Notes under the pieces: model-generated
What the model was told of the DNA's origin: nothing
Seen by the model: only the letters and a program-made list of their open reading frames with translations
The model's database searches: none
Translations under genes and position numbers: made by a program
Part shown: positions 9,052 through 18,043 of the stretch, piece by piece
Layout: the number at the start of each line of letters is the position of its first letter
Position numbering within the stretch: the first letter of the stretch is position 1
Source: an uncultured Cohaesibacter sp.
GTDB taxonomy: Bacteria; Pseudomonadota; Alphaproteobacteria; Rhizobiales; Cohaesibacteraceae
Length of the DNA: 64,000 nt
Assembly: GCF_963666525.1 (NCBI RefSeq)
Contig: NZ_OY762905.1
Coordinates: forward strand, 4,605,001 to 4,669,000
Direction: 5' to 3'

Positions 9052-9761
9052 TGAGACAGTTCGGAAAAATTCTGGCAGGCTTGATGGTCGTGGTTGCCTG
9101 CGCCTTTGCCGCTCCGGCATCGGCCCACAAGGTGATCGTATCCGCCTATGCCGACGGGGTTGATATCGAAGGCGAGATCGGCTTCTCCAACGGCGATATG
9201 GCCGTCCAGACCGACGTCGACATTCTCGACGATGACGGCAACATTCTCGCTTCGACCAAAACCGACGACGATGGCATCTTCCGTTACACGCCGACCAAAA
9301 GGATCCCGCTGACATTTCGGGCCAATCTTGGGGCAGGGCACGTTGCCACCTATCACATGGGATTGGATGAACTGCCCGAAGGCATTGGTGGCGATAAAAA
9401 AAGCGCTGCGGCGGCTGATGCCGTCAATGACGTGGTGGCGCAAATGGCTGCCACCACTATTGGCGCGTCGGAAGGATCGGCCTCGTCTGTGGCAATGGGG
9501 CTTGACCCGGCGATGTTGCAGAAATTGATCGCAGCCGAGGTGGGTCAGCAGCTTGAAGCCTTCAAGCCGGAAATCGCAACTCAAATGCGCAACGAGATCA
9601 AGCCTCTGCGCAAGGTCATCTCCGAATATATGGAGAAGAATGACCTGCAGGCAATTCTCGGTGGTATCGGCTATATTTGTGGTCTGTTCGGCATCGGCTT
9701 CTATGTCGCGGCGATGAGGGATCGCAAGAAACACGCGGGCCTGAAAAAGGAAGCTGCATGA
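9051..9761 (+). CDS. CbiL/NikL-like accessory protein of cobalt transporter
   Basis: A 236-residue protein with a signal peptide (about residues 1-25, ending ASA before HK), a periplasmic beta-rich domain and one C-terminal membrane segment (about 202-221) followed by a Lys/Arg-rich tail. This architecture is that of CbiL/NikL, which replaces the small CbiN subunit in many proteobacterial Co/Ni ECF transporters; it is not the methyltransferase of the same name. The predicted mature N terminus is again His. It overlaps cbiM upstream and cbiQ downstream by four bases each, so translation is coupled. Confidence 0.85.
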   Translation: MRQFGKILAGLMVVVACAFAAPASAHKVIVSAYADGVDIEGEIGFSNGDMAVQTDVDILDDDGNILASTKTDDDGIFRYTPTKRIPLTFRANLGAGHVATYHMGLDELPEGIGGDKKSAAAADAVNDVVAQMAATTIGASEGSASSVAMGLDPAMLQKLIAAEVGQQLEAFKPEIATQMRNEIKPLRKVISEYMEKNDLQAILGGIGYICGLFGIGFYVAAMRDRKKHAGLKKEAA

Positions 9762-10579
9762 GTGATCTGCTCGAAGAGGCAGGCAGGGCCCGGGCTCTGA
9801 CCTCGGATGTTGAACAGTCGGAAACTGTGCTGTTTTCGCGGCGCATGTGGATCCGCGAGCTGGATCCCCGTGTCCGCATTGTCACGGTGCTGGTCTTCTC
9901 GGTCTGTGTCGTCCAGCTGGACCAACTGCCTCTTCTGGCCGCCTCTCTTTGTGCTTCGCTGTTCCTGTTGCTGCAGGCACAGCTTCCCTTTCTGCCGACG
10001 ATCAGGCGCGTGATGACAGTCGACAGCTTCATCATCCTGCTGCTCGTCATGCTGCCTTTCACGACGTCTGGCACCGAACTCTTCAGTCTGTTCGGGTGGC
10101 CTGCCAGCTATGAAGGGCTGTTGCAGGCAGTTGTCATCCTGCTAAGGGCCAACGCCATTGTCATGGCGACCCTGCCGCTCATCGCGACCATCGATGCGGT
10201 CACCTTCGGCCATGCTCTTGCCAGCCTCCGGGTGCCCGAGCGTCTGGTTCATCTGTTGCTGTTCACCGTGCGCTATATCGAAGTGCTGCACACCGAATAC
10301 AAGCGCCTGCGGACCGCCATGAAATGCCGCGCCTTTGCGCCAAGCAACAGCCTGCACACCTACAAGAGTGTCGGCTATCTGGTGGGCATGCTGCTCATAC
10401 GCTCCTTCGAGCGCTCCGAGCGCATCCTGATGGCAATGAAATGCCGGGGTTTCAACGGCCAGTTCCATCTGCTGAAAGAGTTTTCGCTGACGCGGAAGGA
10501 TTGTGCTTTCGCGCTGTTGTCCTTCCTGTTCATCCTGTCTCTCATGGCACTGGAGGTCATGCATGTCGGTGCTGCTTGA
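9758..10579 (+). CDS. cbiQ: CbiQ, transmembrane coupling subunit of cobalt ECF transporter
   Basis: A 273-residue EcfT-type membrane protein with several hydrophobic helices. Near the C terminus it carries two coupling-helix motifs, AMKCRAF and AMKCRGF, which correspond to the Ala-Arg-Gly-type motifs that dock on the CbiO ATPases. The ATG at 9758 overlaps the preceding TGA (ATGA). The reading frame is open further upstream, but only through the previous gene. Confidence 0.92.
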   Translation: MSDLLEEAGRARALTSDVEQSETVLFSRRMWIRELDPRVRIVTVLVFSVCVVQLDQLPLLAASLCASLFLLLQAQLPFLPTIRRVMTVDSFIILLLVMLPFTTSGTELFSLFGWPASYEGLLQAVVILLRANAIVMATLPLIATIDAVTFGHALASLRVPERLVHLLLFTVRYIEVLHTEYKRLRTAMKCRAFAPSNSLHTYKSVGYLVGMLLIRSFERSERILMAMKCRGFNGQFHLLKEFSLTRKDCAFALLSFLFILSLMALEVMHVGAA

Positions 10580-11210
10580 GACAAACGAACTGGGATATGC
10601 CTATCTTGGCCGGGAGCGCTGCCTTGATGGCGTCTCGATGACCCTGAAGGCTGGTGAACGGCTGGGGCTGGTGGGAGCGAACGGTGCAGGCAAGAGCACA
10701 CTGCTGCACCTGCTCGTCGGTCTCTACAAGGCCGAGGCCGGAACCATTTCCGCCTTCGGGCGCAGCTTCGAGACCGAAGAGGATTTTCGCCTGTTGCGGC
10801 GACGGGTGGGGTTGGTGTTTCAGGATCCTGATGATCAGCTGTTCTGCCCGACGGTGGAGGAAGATGTTGCCTTCGGTCCGCTCAACCTGGGCTACAGTCG
10901 GGCTGATGCGCGCACCATCGTCGAGGAAACGCTGGCATTACTCAATCTTACGGCGCTCAAGGACAGCATTACCCATCGTCTGTCCGGCGGCCAGAAAAGG
11001 CTGGTGGCGCTGGCCACGGTGATGGCCATGAAGCCGGATATCCTGTTGCTCGACGAGCCGACCAATGATCTCGATGAAGACACGAGGAACCGCCTCGTGA
11101 CGATTTTGCAGTCCCTGCCGCAGGCCATGATCATTGTCAGCCATGACAGGGCCTTCCGTGAGCAGGTCGTGACAAGGACCGTAACCATGGAGAGTGGCCG
11201 GATCAGCTGA
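10563..11210 (+). CDS. cbiO: CbiO, ATPase of cobalt ECF transporter
   Basis: A 215-residue ABC ATPase. Walker A is GANGAGKST (residues 38-46), the Q-loop FQDPDDQ (86-92), the signature LSGGQ (140-144), Walker B LLLDEP (161-166) and the switch histidine His194. It is shorter than the common 270-residue CbiO because it lacks the C-terminal extension. The start at 10563 lies inside the end of cbiQ and is preceded by GGAG; longer in-frame starts would only extend into cbiQ. It energises cobalt import with CbiM and CbiQ. Confidence 0.93.
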   Translation: MSVLLETNELGYAYLGRERCLDGVSMTLKAGERLGLVGANGAGKSTLLHLLVGLYKAEAGTISAFGRSFETEEDFRLLRRRVGLVFQDPDDQLFCPTVEEDVAFGPLNLGYSRADARTIVEETLALLNLTALKDSITHRLSGGQKRLVALATVMAMKPDILLLDEPTNDLDEDTRNRLVTILQSLPQAMIIVSHDRAFREQVVTRTVTMESGRIS

Positions 11211-11444
11211 CCGACCGTTCCCGACCCCGGTGGCTTTGGTGCTGCCGGACAAGACAGACGACGCAGTGCTTCCCCATGACGGAAGCTGAGAACCACGTCA
11301 GTGCGGCAGATCCAAACCGGATGCCAAGACTGACCTGCAGGACGTAAAGAGACTTCCGGCCTCTATGGCCATGGTCTTTTGCCCTGCTGATGATCAACCA
11401 GCGAGCCCGAGCGGCTCCAGATGAAACAACCACAGGGGACCAGA
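11211..11444. other. Intergenic gap before cbiX
   Basis: A 234-base gap within an otherwise tightly packed operon. No T-tailed terminator is apparent. Around 11321-11340 a GCCAAGACTGACCTGC string loosely resembles a B12 box, but the other conserved aptamer elements are missing. It may hold an internal promoter or be a decayed leader. Confidence 0.35.
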
Positions 11445-12650
11445 ATGACCAGTTCCGACAAGCAAGAAAAACTAGGCCTGATGATTTGCGGCCATGGCAG
11501 CCGCAACAAGGAAGCCGTGGACCAGTTCGCAAAGCTGGCTGAACGGCTGCGCCCACGGTTCCCCGATTGGCCTGTCGATTATGGCTATCTCGAGTTCGCC
11601 AATCCGGTACTGTCCAAGGGGCTCGACAACCTCGTGGCCCAGGGCTGCACCCGCATTCTGGCCGTGCCGGGCATGCTGTTTGCAGCCGGTCATGCCAAAA
11701 ATGACATTCCCTCCGTTCTGAACGCCTATCAGGCCAAGACGCCGGGCGTGACCATCGAATATGGCCGCGAGCTCGGCCTCGACCTCAAGATGATCAAGGC
11801 CGCCGGTGCCCGCATAAGGGAAGCAATGGATGCTGCCGACGCCGAGCACGGCGCGGTTGCCATCACCGACACGCTGCTGATGGTCGTTGGCCGTGGCGCC
11901 TCCGATCCGGATGCCAACTCCAACGTCAACAAGCTGATGCGGATGCTCTGGGAAGGCATGGGCTTTGGCTGGGGTGAAGTCTGCTATTCTGGCGTCACTT
12001 TCCCTCTGGTCGAGCCGGGCCTCGAACATGCCGCCAAGCTTGGCTACAAGCGCATCATCGTGTTCCCGTATTTCCTTTTCACCGGCATTCTTGTGCGCCG
12101 CATCTACAATTTCACCGATGAGGTTGCCGCACGCCATCCTGACATCCAGTTCGTCAAGGCCGGCTACCTCAACGATCAGGACTATGTCATTGATACTTTT
12201 GAGGATCGCGTCGCCGAAATCCTTGAAGGAACCAACAACATGAACTGCCAGATGTGCAAATACCGTGCACAGGTTCTGGGGTTCGAGGCCGAGGTCGGCC
12301 TCAAGCAGGAGAGCCACCACCATCACGTGGAAGGGGTGGACACCAAGGACTGCGAATATTGCGAAGATAACAAATGCACCAACGAATGTCTCAAGCATCA
12401 CCCTTCGTCGGAGCATTCCCACCATGATCATGGCCACGACCAGGTTCACTCCCATGGTCACGGCCATGATCATGGACACTCTCACGATCATGACCACGAT
12501 CACCACCATCATAATCACGTTCATGAGCACGACCATCATCACGGTCACGACCATGGTCACTCTCATGGTGATGGACACGATCATCATCACCATCCATACC
12601 CGCAGGCCGATCATCCGCTTGGTCCCAAGAGCATGTACAAAAAGGACTGA
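11445..12650 (+). CDS. cbiX: CbiX, sirohydrochlorin cobaltochelatase with His-rich tail
   Basis: A 401-residue long-form CbiX with two tandem chelatase domains in the first 265 residues; the catalytic histidine is in CGHGSR (His17). It inserts Co2+ into sirohydrochlorin, the first step of the cobalt-early corrin route. The C-terminal part has an MNCQMC motif (Cys268, Cys271), a second cysteine cluster (about 303-315) and a very long His/Asp-rich tail (about 325-385). The MxCxxC motif and His tract are known from Bacillus megaterium CbiX, where they go with a 4Fe-4S centre. AGGGGA lies five bases before 11445; an ATG at 11421 is an alternative start. Confidence 0.92.
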   Translation: MTSSDKQEKLGLMICGHGSRNKEAVDQFAKLAERLRPRFPDWPVDYGYLEFANPVLSKGLDNLVAQGCTRILAVPGMLFAAGHAKNDIPSVLNAYQAKTPGVTIEYGRELGLDLKMIKAAGARIREAMDAADAEHGAVAITDTLLMVVGRGASDPDANSNVNKLMRMLWEGMGFGWGEVCYSGVTFPLVEPGLEHAAKLGYKRIIVFPYFLFTGILVRRIYNFTDEVAARHPDIQFVKAGYLNDQDYVIDTFEDRVAEILEGTNNMNCQMCKYRAQVLGFEAEVGLKQESHHHHVEGVDTKDCEYCEDNKCTNECLKHHPSSEHSHHDHGHDQVHSHGHGHDHGHSHDHDHDHHHHNHVHEHDHHHGHDHGHSHGDGHDHHHHPYPQADHPLGPKSMYKKD

Positions 12651-12710
12651 TTCTTCTGCGCGCCGGGACCCCGGTCCTTGGCGCGCCCGGATCAGGGTGG
12701 ATGGAAACAG

Positions 12711-13391
12711 ATGACCTTCTATCACTATGAGAAGGATCCGGCGGCGATCTATGCCGGTTCCTTCAATATCATCCGGCAGGAGGCTGGCGACGCGCTGGCC
12801 ACCTTGCCAGCCGCTTTGGAACCCGTCGCGGTCCGTCTCATGCACTCTGTCGGCATGACCGATCTCGTCGCCGACATGCGCTTTTCGCCCGATGCGGCCG
12901 ATGCGGGCATTGCTGCGCTGAGGCGGGGAACGACCATTCTTGCGGATACGAGAATGGTTGCCGGTGGCATTTCGCAGCGCTTCTTTGCCGAAGGGGCAGC
13001 CCTCGCTGCCAACCGGGTTCTGGTGACCCTCAACGATCCTGAAGTCGCCCTCATCGCCGAGAAGATGGAGACGACGCGCTCAGCCGCAGCAATGGAACTC
13101 TGGCGGCCGCACCTTGAAGGCGCAATCGTTGCCATTGGCAATGCGCCCACGGCGTTATTCCGTCTTTTGGAGATGGTGCGGGATGGTGCGGGCCTTCCTG
13201 CACTGGTGTTGGGTTTCCCGGTCGGTTTTGTCGGAGCCGCTGAATCGAAACAGGCGCTCGTCGACGAGGCGGCCGACTTGGGCCTTAACTATATCGCCAT
13301 GCTGGGCCGACGGGGCGGAACGCCGATGGCCAGCGCTGCGGTCAACGCATTGGCCATTGCCGCGCTCGGCCAGAGCGACAGACCGATGTAG
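12711..13391 (+). CDS. cobH: Precorrin-8X methylmutase
   Basis: A 226-residue CobH/CbiC enzyme that moves the methyl group from C11 to C12 to form (cobalt-)hydrogenobyrinic or cobyrinic acid. The catalytic histidine is in RLMHSVGMTDL (His45). The motifs ADTRMVAGG and GNAPTALFRLLE are also typical. The start at 12711 is placed after a GGATGGA ribosome binding site. It follows cbiX by 60 bases and leads into cobL after 16 bases. Confidence 0.94.
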   Translation: MTFYHYEKDPAAIYAGSFNIIRQEAGDALATLPAALEPVAVRLMHSVGMTDLVADMRFSPDAADAGIAALRRGTTILADTRMVAGGISQRFFAEGAALAANRVLVTLNDPEVALIAEKMETTRSAAAMELWRPHLEGAIVAIGNAPTALFRLLEMVRDGAGLPALVLGFPVGFVGAAESKQALVDEAADLGLNYIAMLGRRGGTPMASAAVNALAIAALGQSDRPM

Positions 13392-13407
13392 TCGGGAGGA
13401 AGGACAC

Positions 13408-14673
13408 ATGAACACAGAACAGACCAGCCCCTGGCTCAGCGTGATTGGCATTGGTGCCAACGGGGTTGATGACCTTGGCGAACTGGCGTGGCAACTCATT
13501 GCCGAAGCTGATGTGATCTATGGTGGTCGGCGTCATCTGGCGATGTTGCCCGATGATCTGACGGCCAATGCGCTCCGCAAGGGCTGGCCGACGCCCTTTG
13601 CCCATGCCTTTGACGAACTGGAAGCCTTGCGCGGTCAGAATGTCGTTGTGCTAGCCAGTGGCGATCCGATGTATTTCGGTATTGGCGGCACACTGTCGCG
13701 ACACTTCTCCCGTGCAGACATGCGCATCCTGCCTTATCCGGGAACGTTCAGCTTTGCCGCCAGTCGGCTGGGTTGGCCCCTCGACAAGACGGCCAAGCTG
13801 ACCATTCATGGCCGCAGCATCCAGACGCTGATGCCCCACTATCTGCCCGGAGCACGCCTCTTGGTGCTCTCCCGCGATGGTGCTTCCCCAAGGGAGGCGG
13901 CAGAGCATCTATGCGCCCGTGGTATCCATGACGCGGAGCTGACTGTGCTTGAGCGTCTGGGCAGTGACAGGGAACGCATCGTGACCCTGAACGCGCAGAC
14001 ATTGGCGATCGGCAGCGAAGACCATTATTTTGCCGATCTCAACGTGCTGGCGATTGCGCTGCCAGACCATCTGGATCGCTGGTTCTCGCAGCAGCCCGGC
14101 CTGCCTGACGATGCTTTCGAGCATGACGGCAAGATGACCAAACAGGACATCCGCGCCAGTGCCCTGGCCAAGCTGATGCCCCATCCCGGTGCGCTCTTGT
14201 GGGATGTCGGCACTGGTTGCGGCTCTGTCGCCATCGAATGGCTGCGCTGCCATCGCTCCTGTCGTGCCATTGGCATTGAGCCGCAGGAAAAGCGTCGGGC
14301 GCTCGCCAAACACAATGCCACCTTCCTTGGCGTTCCGTCCCTCAAGCTCATCGCCGCCACGGCACCGGAAGGGCTCCAGGGCGAGGAGGCCCCGGATGCC
14401 GTTTTCATCGGTGGCGGCCTGTCCCCGAAGGTTGTCGACTTTTGCCTTGAGCGCCTCAAACCCGGCGGCCGTCTGGTTGCCCATGCCGTCACCCTTGGTT
14501 CCGAACGCCTGCTGATGGAGTGTTTCGAGACCCATGGTGGCGAACTGACCAGACTGGCAATTTCCAAGGCCACGCCTGTAGGACCCTATTTCGGTTGGAA
14601 ATCTTCCATGCCGGTTACGCAATGGGCTTTCACCAAAGCCGCCAAAGACAAGAACGAGACCAAGTGCCAATGA
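13408..14673 (+). CDS. cobL: Precorrin-6Y C5,15-methyltransferase (decarboxylating), CbiE-CbiT fusion
   Basis: A 421-residue two-domain enzyme that methylates C5 and C15 and decarboxylates the C12 acetate. The N-terminal CbiE domain (about 1-210) has VIGIGANG and the SGDPMYFG motif. The C-terminal CbiT domain (about 245-415) has the SAM-binding DVGTGCG motif near residues 267-273. GGGAGGA lies upstream of the 13408 ATG; the frame is open further upstream only as a shadow of cobH. It overlaps cobI by four bases. Confidence 0.94.
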   Translation: MNTEQTSPWLSVIGIGANGVDDLGELAWQLIAEADVIYGGRRHLAMLPDDLTANALRKGWPTPFAHAFDELEALRGQNVVVLASGDPMYFGIGGTLSRHFSRADMRILPYPGTFSFAASRLGWPLDKTAKLTIHGRSIQTLMPHYLPGARLLVLSRDGASPREAAEHLCARGIHDAELTVLERLGSDRERIVTLNAQTLAIGSEDHYFADLNVLAIALPDHLDRWFSQQPGLPDDAFEHDGKMTKQDIRASALAKLMPHPGALLWDVGTGCGSVAIEWLRCHRSCRAIGIEPQEKRRALAKHNATFLGVPSLKLIAATAPEGLQGEEAPDAVFIGGGLSPKVVDFCLERLKPGGRLVAHAVTLGSERLLMECFETHGGELTRLAISKATPVGPYFGWKSSMPVTQWAFTKAAKDKNETKCQ

Positions 14674-15401
14674 AAGAGCCAATGAACAAGACGACAAAAG
14701 GCACCCTTTACGGGGTCGGTGTCGGCCCCGGCGATCCGGAGCTGCTGACCCTGAAGGCCGCCCGACTGATCCGCAATGCTGCCATCATCGCCTATCCGGC
14801 TCCGGAAGGTGGCGACAGCTTTGCCCGCGACATTGCCCGTGAGCATATCGCCGAAGGCACCAAGGAAATCTCCATTGCCGTTCCCATGCGCCCCGAGCGC
14901 AAGGCTGCGCAGGACGCCTATGATGCTGGCGCTGTGGACGTCCGCGCCGAGCTGGAGGCGGGCCACGACGTGGTGTTCCTCTGCGAGGGCGACCCTTTCT
15001 TCTATGGCACTTTCATGTATCTCTATGACCGGCTGGCAGGTGAGTTTGCAACGGAGATCATCCCCGGGGTTACCTCCATTGTTGCCTGTGCCTGCCGTCT
15101 CAAGCAACCACTCGTCAGCCGCAATGACGTGTTGACGGTGCTGGCCGGGCCGATGTCTGACGAAGAACTGGAAGCGCGTTTGTCACTTGGCGGTTCCTTC
15201 GCCATCATGAAGGTCGGGCGTCATTTGCCGCGCCTGCGGGCTCTCATCGATAGGCTCGGGCTGATGACACGTGCAGGCTATGTCGAGCGGGCAACCCTTG
15301 ACAATGAAAAGGCTCTGCCGCTGGCCGAACTGGATGAAGCCACCGCCCCCTATTTCTCGATGATCCTGATCTATGACGGAGATGAAGCATGGAAAAACTG
15401 A
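14670..15401 (+). CDS. cobI: Precorrin-2 C20-methyltransferase
   Basis: A 243-residue SAM-dependent tetrapyrrole methyltransferase of the CobI/CbiL group. It has VGVGPGDPELLTLKA near the N terminus and CEGDPFFYGTF in the middle, both diagnostic of C20 methyltransferases. The ATG at 14670 overlaps the cobL stop (ATGA); a second ATG at 14682 is an equally possible start. It overlaps the next gene by 13 bases. Whether its substrate is precorrin-2 or cobalt-precorrin-2 depends on which cobalt-insertion step the cell uses. Confidence 0.94.
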   Translation: MKEPMNKTTKGTLYGVGVGPGDPELLTLKAARLIRNAAIIAYPAPEGGDSFARDIAREHIAEGTKEISIAVPMRPERKAAQDAYDAGAVDVRAELEAGHDVVFLCEGDPFFYGTFMYLYDRLAGEFATEIIPGVTSIVACACRLKQPLVSRNDVLTVLAGPMSDEELEARLSLGGSFAIMKVGRHLPRLRALIDRLGLMTRAGYVERATLDNEKALPLAELDEATAPYFSMILIYDGDEAWKN

Positions 15402-17251
15402 TCCCCGTTACGGTTGTCTGCCCGAGCGCAGCCGCCAGCGGGCTGGCTGTCTCCATCAGGGACGCTCTCAAACGCGCCGGTCACCCTGTGGAGCTGCACG
15501 GCAAGGGCGAAATCGAGGGTTTTGATGTCGCGTTCGCCGACAGTCTTGCCCATCTCAAGGGGCTGTTCGCCGAGCGGCGGGCAATTGTTGCGCTCTACGC
15601 CAGCGGCATCATCATTCGTGCTCTGGCTCCGCTGCTCGACAGCAAGTTCGACGAACCGCCGGTGCTGGTCGTTGCCCGCGATGGCACCTCCGTTGTGCCG
15701 CTTTTGGGCGGTCATCACGGCGCCAATGATCTGGCTCGGCTGCTGGCCGAAGCCCTCAAGGCGCATGCGGCCGTGACCACTGCCGGGGATTGCCGCTATC
15801 ATCTGGCGCTCGACAATCCGCCCAAGGGCTGGAAGCTGCAACATGCCAGAAAGGCCGCCACCGTCATGGCGCGGGTCGTGGACGGGGAGGCGGTGTCCGT
15901 TTCCTCCGATCTGGACTGGCTCGATGGCAGTGATCTGGCCCGCGCCGATCAGGCGCCCATCAGCCTTCAGGCAAGCTTTGCTCCTGTGCCAGAGGAAAGC
16001 GCCGCAACAAGCCTTACCTACAGTCCGCAAAAACTGGTGGTCGGCGTCGGTTGTGAACGTGGCGTCGCGGCGGCTGATCTCATCGGCCATATAGAGATGG
16101 TTCTTGCCAACAACAGCCTTGCCCCGGAAGCGATCGGTCTTCTGGCATCCATTGACGTAAAGATGGACGAAGCTGCCATTCACGCCGCGGCGGCCCACTT
16201 CGGGGTTCCTGCCCGGTTCTTTACGGCAGAAGAGCTTGAAGCCCAGAAAGACCGTTTGAAGACACCGTCCGAGGTGGTCTTTGCCGAGGTCGGCTGCCAC
16301 GGCGTGGCCGAAGGGGCAGCTCTTGCTGCGGTGGGCGCTGAAGGGGCGCTGCTGGTGACCAAGGTCAAATCCGGCAAGGCCACCTGCGCCATTGGGCTTT
16401 CCCCACGCCCGTTCACAGCTCAGCTGCCGGGCAAGAAACGCGGCTCGCTGGCTGTCATCGGCATTGGTCCCGGTACGCCTTATTGGCGTACGCCGCAGGC
16501 CACGAGCCTCATCGCGCAGGCTGAAAAGCTGGTCGGCTATAAATTCTATCTCGATCTGCTCGGCCCGATGGCCGACGATGAACGCCGGTGCGATTTCCCC
16601 ATGGGCAGCGAGAAGGATCGTTGCCGCTATGCGCTGGAAGAAGCTGGCAAGGGCCATGACGTGGCGCTGATCTGCTCGGGCGATGGTGGCATCTATGCCA
16701 TGGGCGCGCTGGTCATGGAATTGCTCGACCGCGATGCCGACAATGGTGGCGTGTCCGATGATGCCAAGCGGGTGGCGCTCATCCATGTACCGGGCATCTC
16801 GGCGTTGCAGGCCGCTTCCGCCCGGTTCGGAGCCTTGCTGGGCCACGATTTCTGCACCATCTCGCTTTCGGATCTGCTAACGCCGTGGGAAACCATCGAA
16901 CAGCGGGTGCGGGCGGCAACAGACGGAGACTTCGTCATCGCCTTCTATAACCCGGTATCGATGAAACGCCGGACCCAATTGCTGAGGGCAAAGGAAATCC
17001 TGCTTACTCAGCGCCCGGGCTCGACGCCGGTCCTGCTGGCTTCCAACCTTGGCCGCCCTGATGAAGAATTGAAGATACGGACCCTCGAAACGCTCGACAT
17101 CGAGGAAGTCGACATGCTGACAGTGGTGCTGGTCGGGTCTTCCCAGTCCCGGGCCTTGCGGTCGGGTGATCGCTCGGTTGGCGACAACGGCTGGATGGCC
17201 TACACCCCGCGCGGATATGCAAAGAGAATTGACGGAGAGAACAGGGAATGA
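15389..17251 (+). CDS. Fusion of CbiG (cobalt-precorrin-5A hydrolase) and CobJ/CbiH (C17-methyltransferase)
   Basis: A 620-residue fusion. Residues 1 to about 335 are CbiG: an N-terminal domain with GIIIRALAPLL and GGHHGAND, a middle region, and a CobE-like C-terminal domain starting near KLVVGVGCERG (about 214). Residues about 350-610 are a CobJ/CbiH methyltransferase, with VIGIGPGT at its start and ICSGDGGIYAMG in the middle. CbiG opens the delta-lactone and removes C20 in the cobalt-early pathway, so fusing it to the C17-methyltransferase that makes its substrate's precursor is logical. It starts inside cobI and overlaps cobM (ATGA). Confidence 0.93.
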   Translation: MEKLIPVTVVCPSAAASGLAVSIRDALKRAGHPVELHGKGEIEGFDVAFADSLAHLKGLFAERRAIVALYASGIIIRALAPLLDSKFDEPPVLVVARDGTSVVPLLGGHHGANDLARLLAEALKAHAAVTTAGDCRYHLALDNPPKGWKLQHARKAATVMARVVDGEAVSVSSDLDWLDGSDLARADQAPISLQASFAPVPEESAATSLTYSPQKLVVGVGCERGVAAADLIGHIEMVLANNSLAPEAIGLLASIDVKMDEAAIHAAAAHFGVPARFFTAEELEAQKDRLKTPSEVVFAEVGCHGVAEGAALAAVGAEGALLVTKVKSGKATCAIGLSPRPFTAQLPGKKRGSLAVIGIGPGTPYWRTPQATSLIAQAEKLVGYKFYLDLLGPMADDERRCDFPMGSEKDRCRYALEEAGKGHDVALICSGDGGIYAMGALVMELLDRDADNGGVSDDAKRVALIHVPGISALQAASARFGALLGHDFCTISLSDLLTPWETIEQRVRAATDGDFVIAFYNPVSMKRRTQLLRAKEILLTQRPGSTPVLLASNLGRPDEELKIRTLETLDIEEVDMLTVVLVGSSQSRALRSGDRSVGDNGWMAYTPRGYAKRIDGENRE

Positions 17252-18024
17252 CTGTCTATTTCATCGGAGCCGGTCCCGGAGCGCCGGACCTTATCACAGT
17301 GCGCGGATTGAAACTCATCCAGCGCTGCCCGGTCTGTCTTTATGCGGGTTCTCTCGTGCCCGAGGCAACGGTTGCCGAAGCCCCCGAAGGCGCACTGGTC
17401 AAGGATACCGCCGCAATGAACCTTGATGAAATTATGGAGGACATCAAACTGGCCCATGCCGAAGGCAAGGACGTGGCCCGGGTGCATTCGGGCGACCCGT
17501 CGATCTATGGCGCGATTGCCGAACAGATGCGGCGGCTCAATGCGCTGGCCATCCCCTATGAGGTCGTGCCCGGCGTTCCGGCCTTTGCGGCGGCAGCGGC
17601 AGCGCTTGGCACCGAGTTGACCATCCCCGGCATTGCACAGAGCATCATCCTCACCCGCACTGCCATGAAGTCTTCGTCGATGCCGGAACGGGAAAGCCTG
17701 GATATCCTCGGTCAGTCCGGCGCGACCATGGCAATCCACCTTTCGGTCCGCAATGCTGCCCATATCGAGCGGGAACTGATCCCGCATTATGGCGAGGACT
17801 GCCCCGCCATCATCGCCTACCGGGTCGGTTGGCCGGACCAGATGTTCATCCGGGCAACACTCGGCACGCTCAAGGAGAAGATCCGCGCGTCCAAGCTGAC
17901 CCGTACCGCGCTCATTCTGGTGGGACTGGCGCTCGGGGCTCAGGACTTTGAGGAGTCAAAGCTCTATGACGCGGACTTTGAACATATCCTGCGTCTGCCG
18001 AAAAAGGCAAACAAGAAGGGCTGA
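17248..18024 (+). CDS. cobM: Precorrin-4 C11-methyltransferase
   Basis: A 258-residue CobM/CbiF enzyme that methylates C11. It has YFIGAGPGAPDLITVRG at the N terminus, the VHSGDPSIYG motif and the GVPAFAAAAA segment characteristic of this branch. It is the last gene of the long plus-strand run that starts after riboswitch 2 and overlaps the preceding fusion gene by four bases. It converges on cobB with only 19 bases between the stops. Confidence 0.95.
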   Translation: MTVYFIGAGPGAPDLITVRGLKLIQRCPVCLYAGSLVPEATVAEAPEGALVKDTAAMNLDEIMEDIKLAHAEGKDVARVHSGDPSIYGAIAEQMRRLNALAIPYEVVPGVPAFAAAAAALGTELTIPGIAQSIILTRTAMKSSSMPERESLDILGQSGATMAIHLSVRNAAHIERELIPHYGEDCPAIIAYRVGWPDQMFIRATLGTLKEKIRASKLTRTALILVGLALGAQDFEESKLYDADFEHILRLPKKANKKG

Positions 18025-18040
18025 GAGGCAAGCGCCTCTC
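18023..18040. terminator. Hairpin between convergent cobM and cobB
   Basis: A perfect seven-pair stem (18023-18029 with 18034-18040) and a four-base loop overlap the cobM stop codon and lie just past the cobB stop. There is no T-tract on the plus side, so its strength as a terminator is doubtful. Confidence 0.4.
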
Positions 18041-18043
18041 TGC

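Noticed and set aside
11290-11345. B12-box-like string before cbiX
   Set aside because: GCCAAGACTGACCTGC resembles the box, but the GCAACTG core, GGGAAGG and GGTG elements are not found in order. It may be a decayed aptamer or chance.
11472-12845. 457-codon minus-strand frame opposite cbiX
   Set aside because: Antisense shadow of the His-rich CbiX tail, with the same Val/Met-rich artefact.
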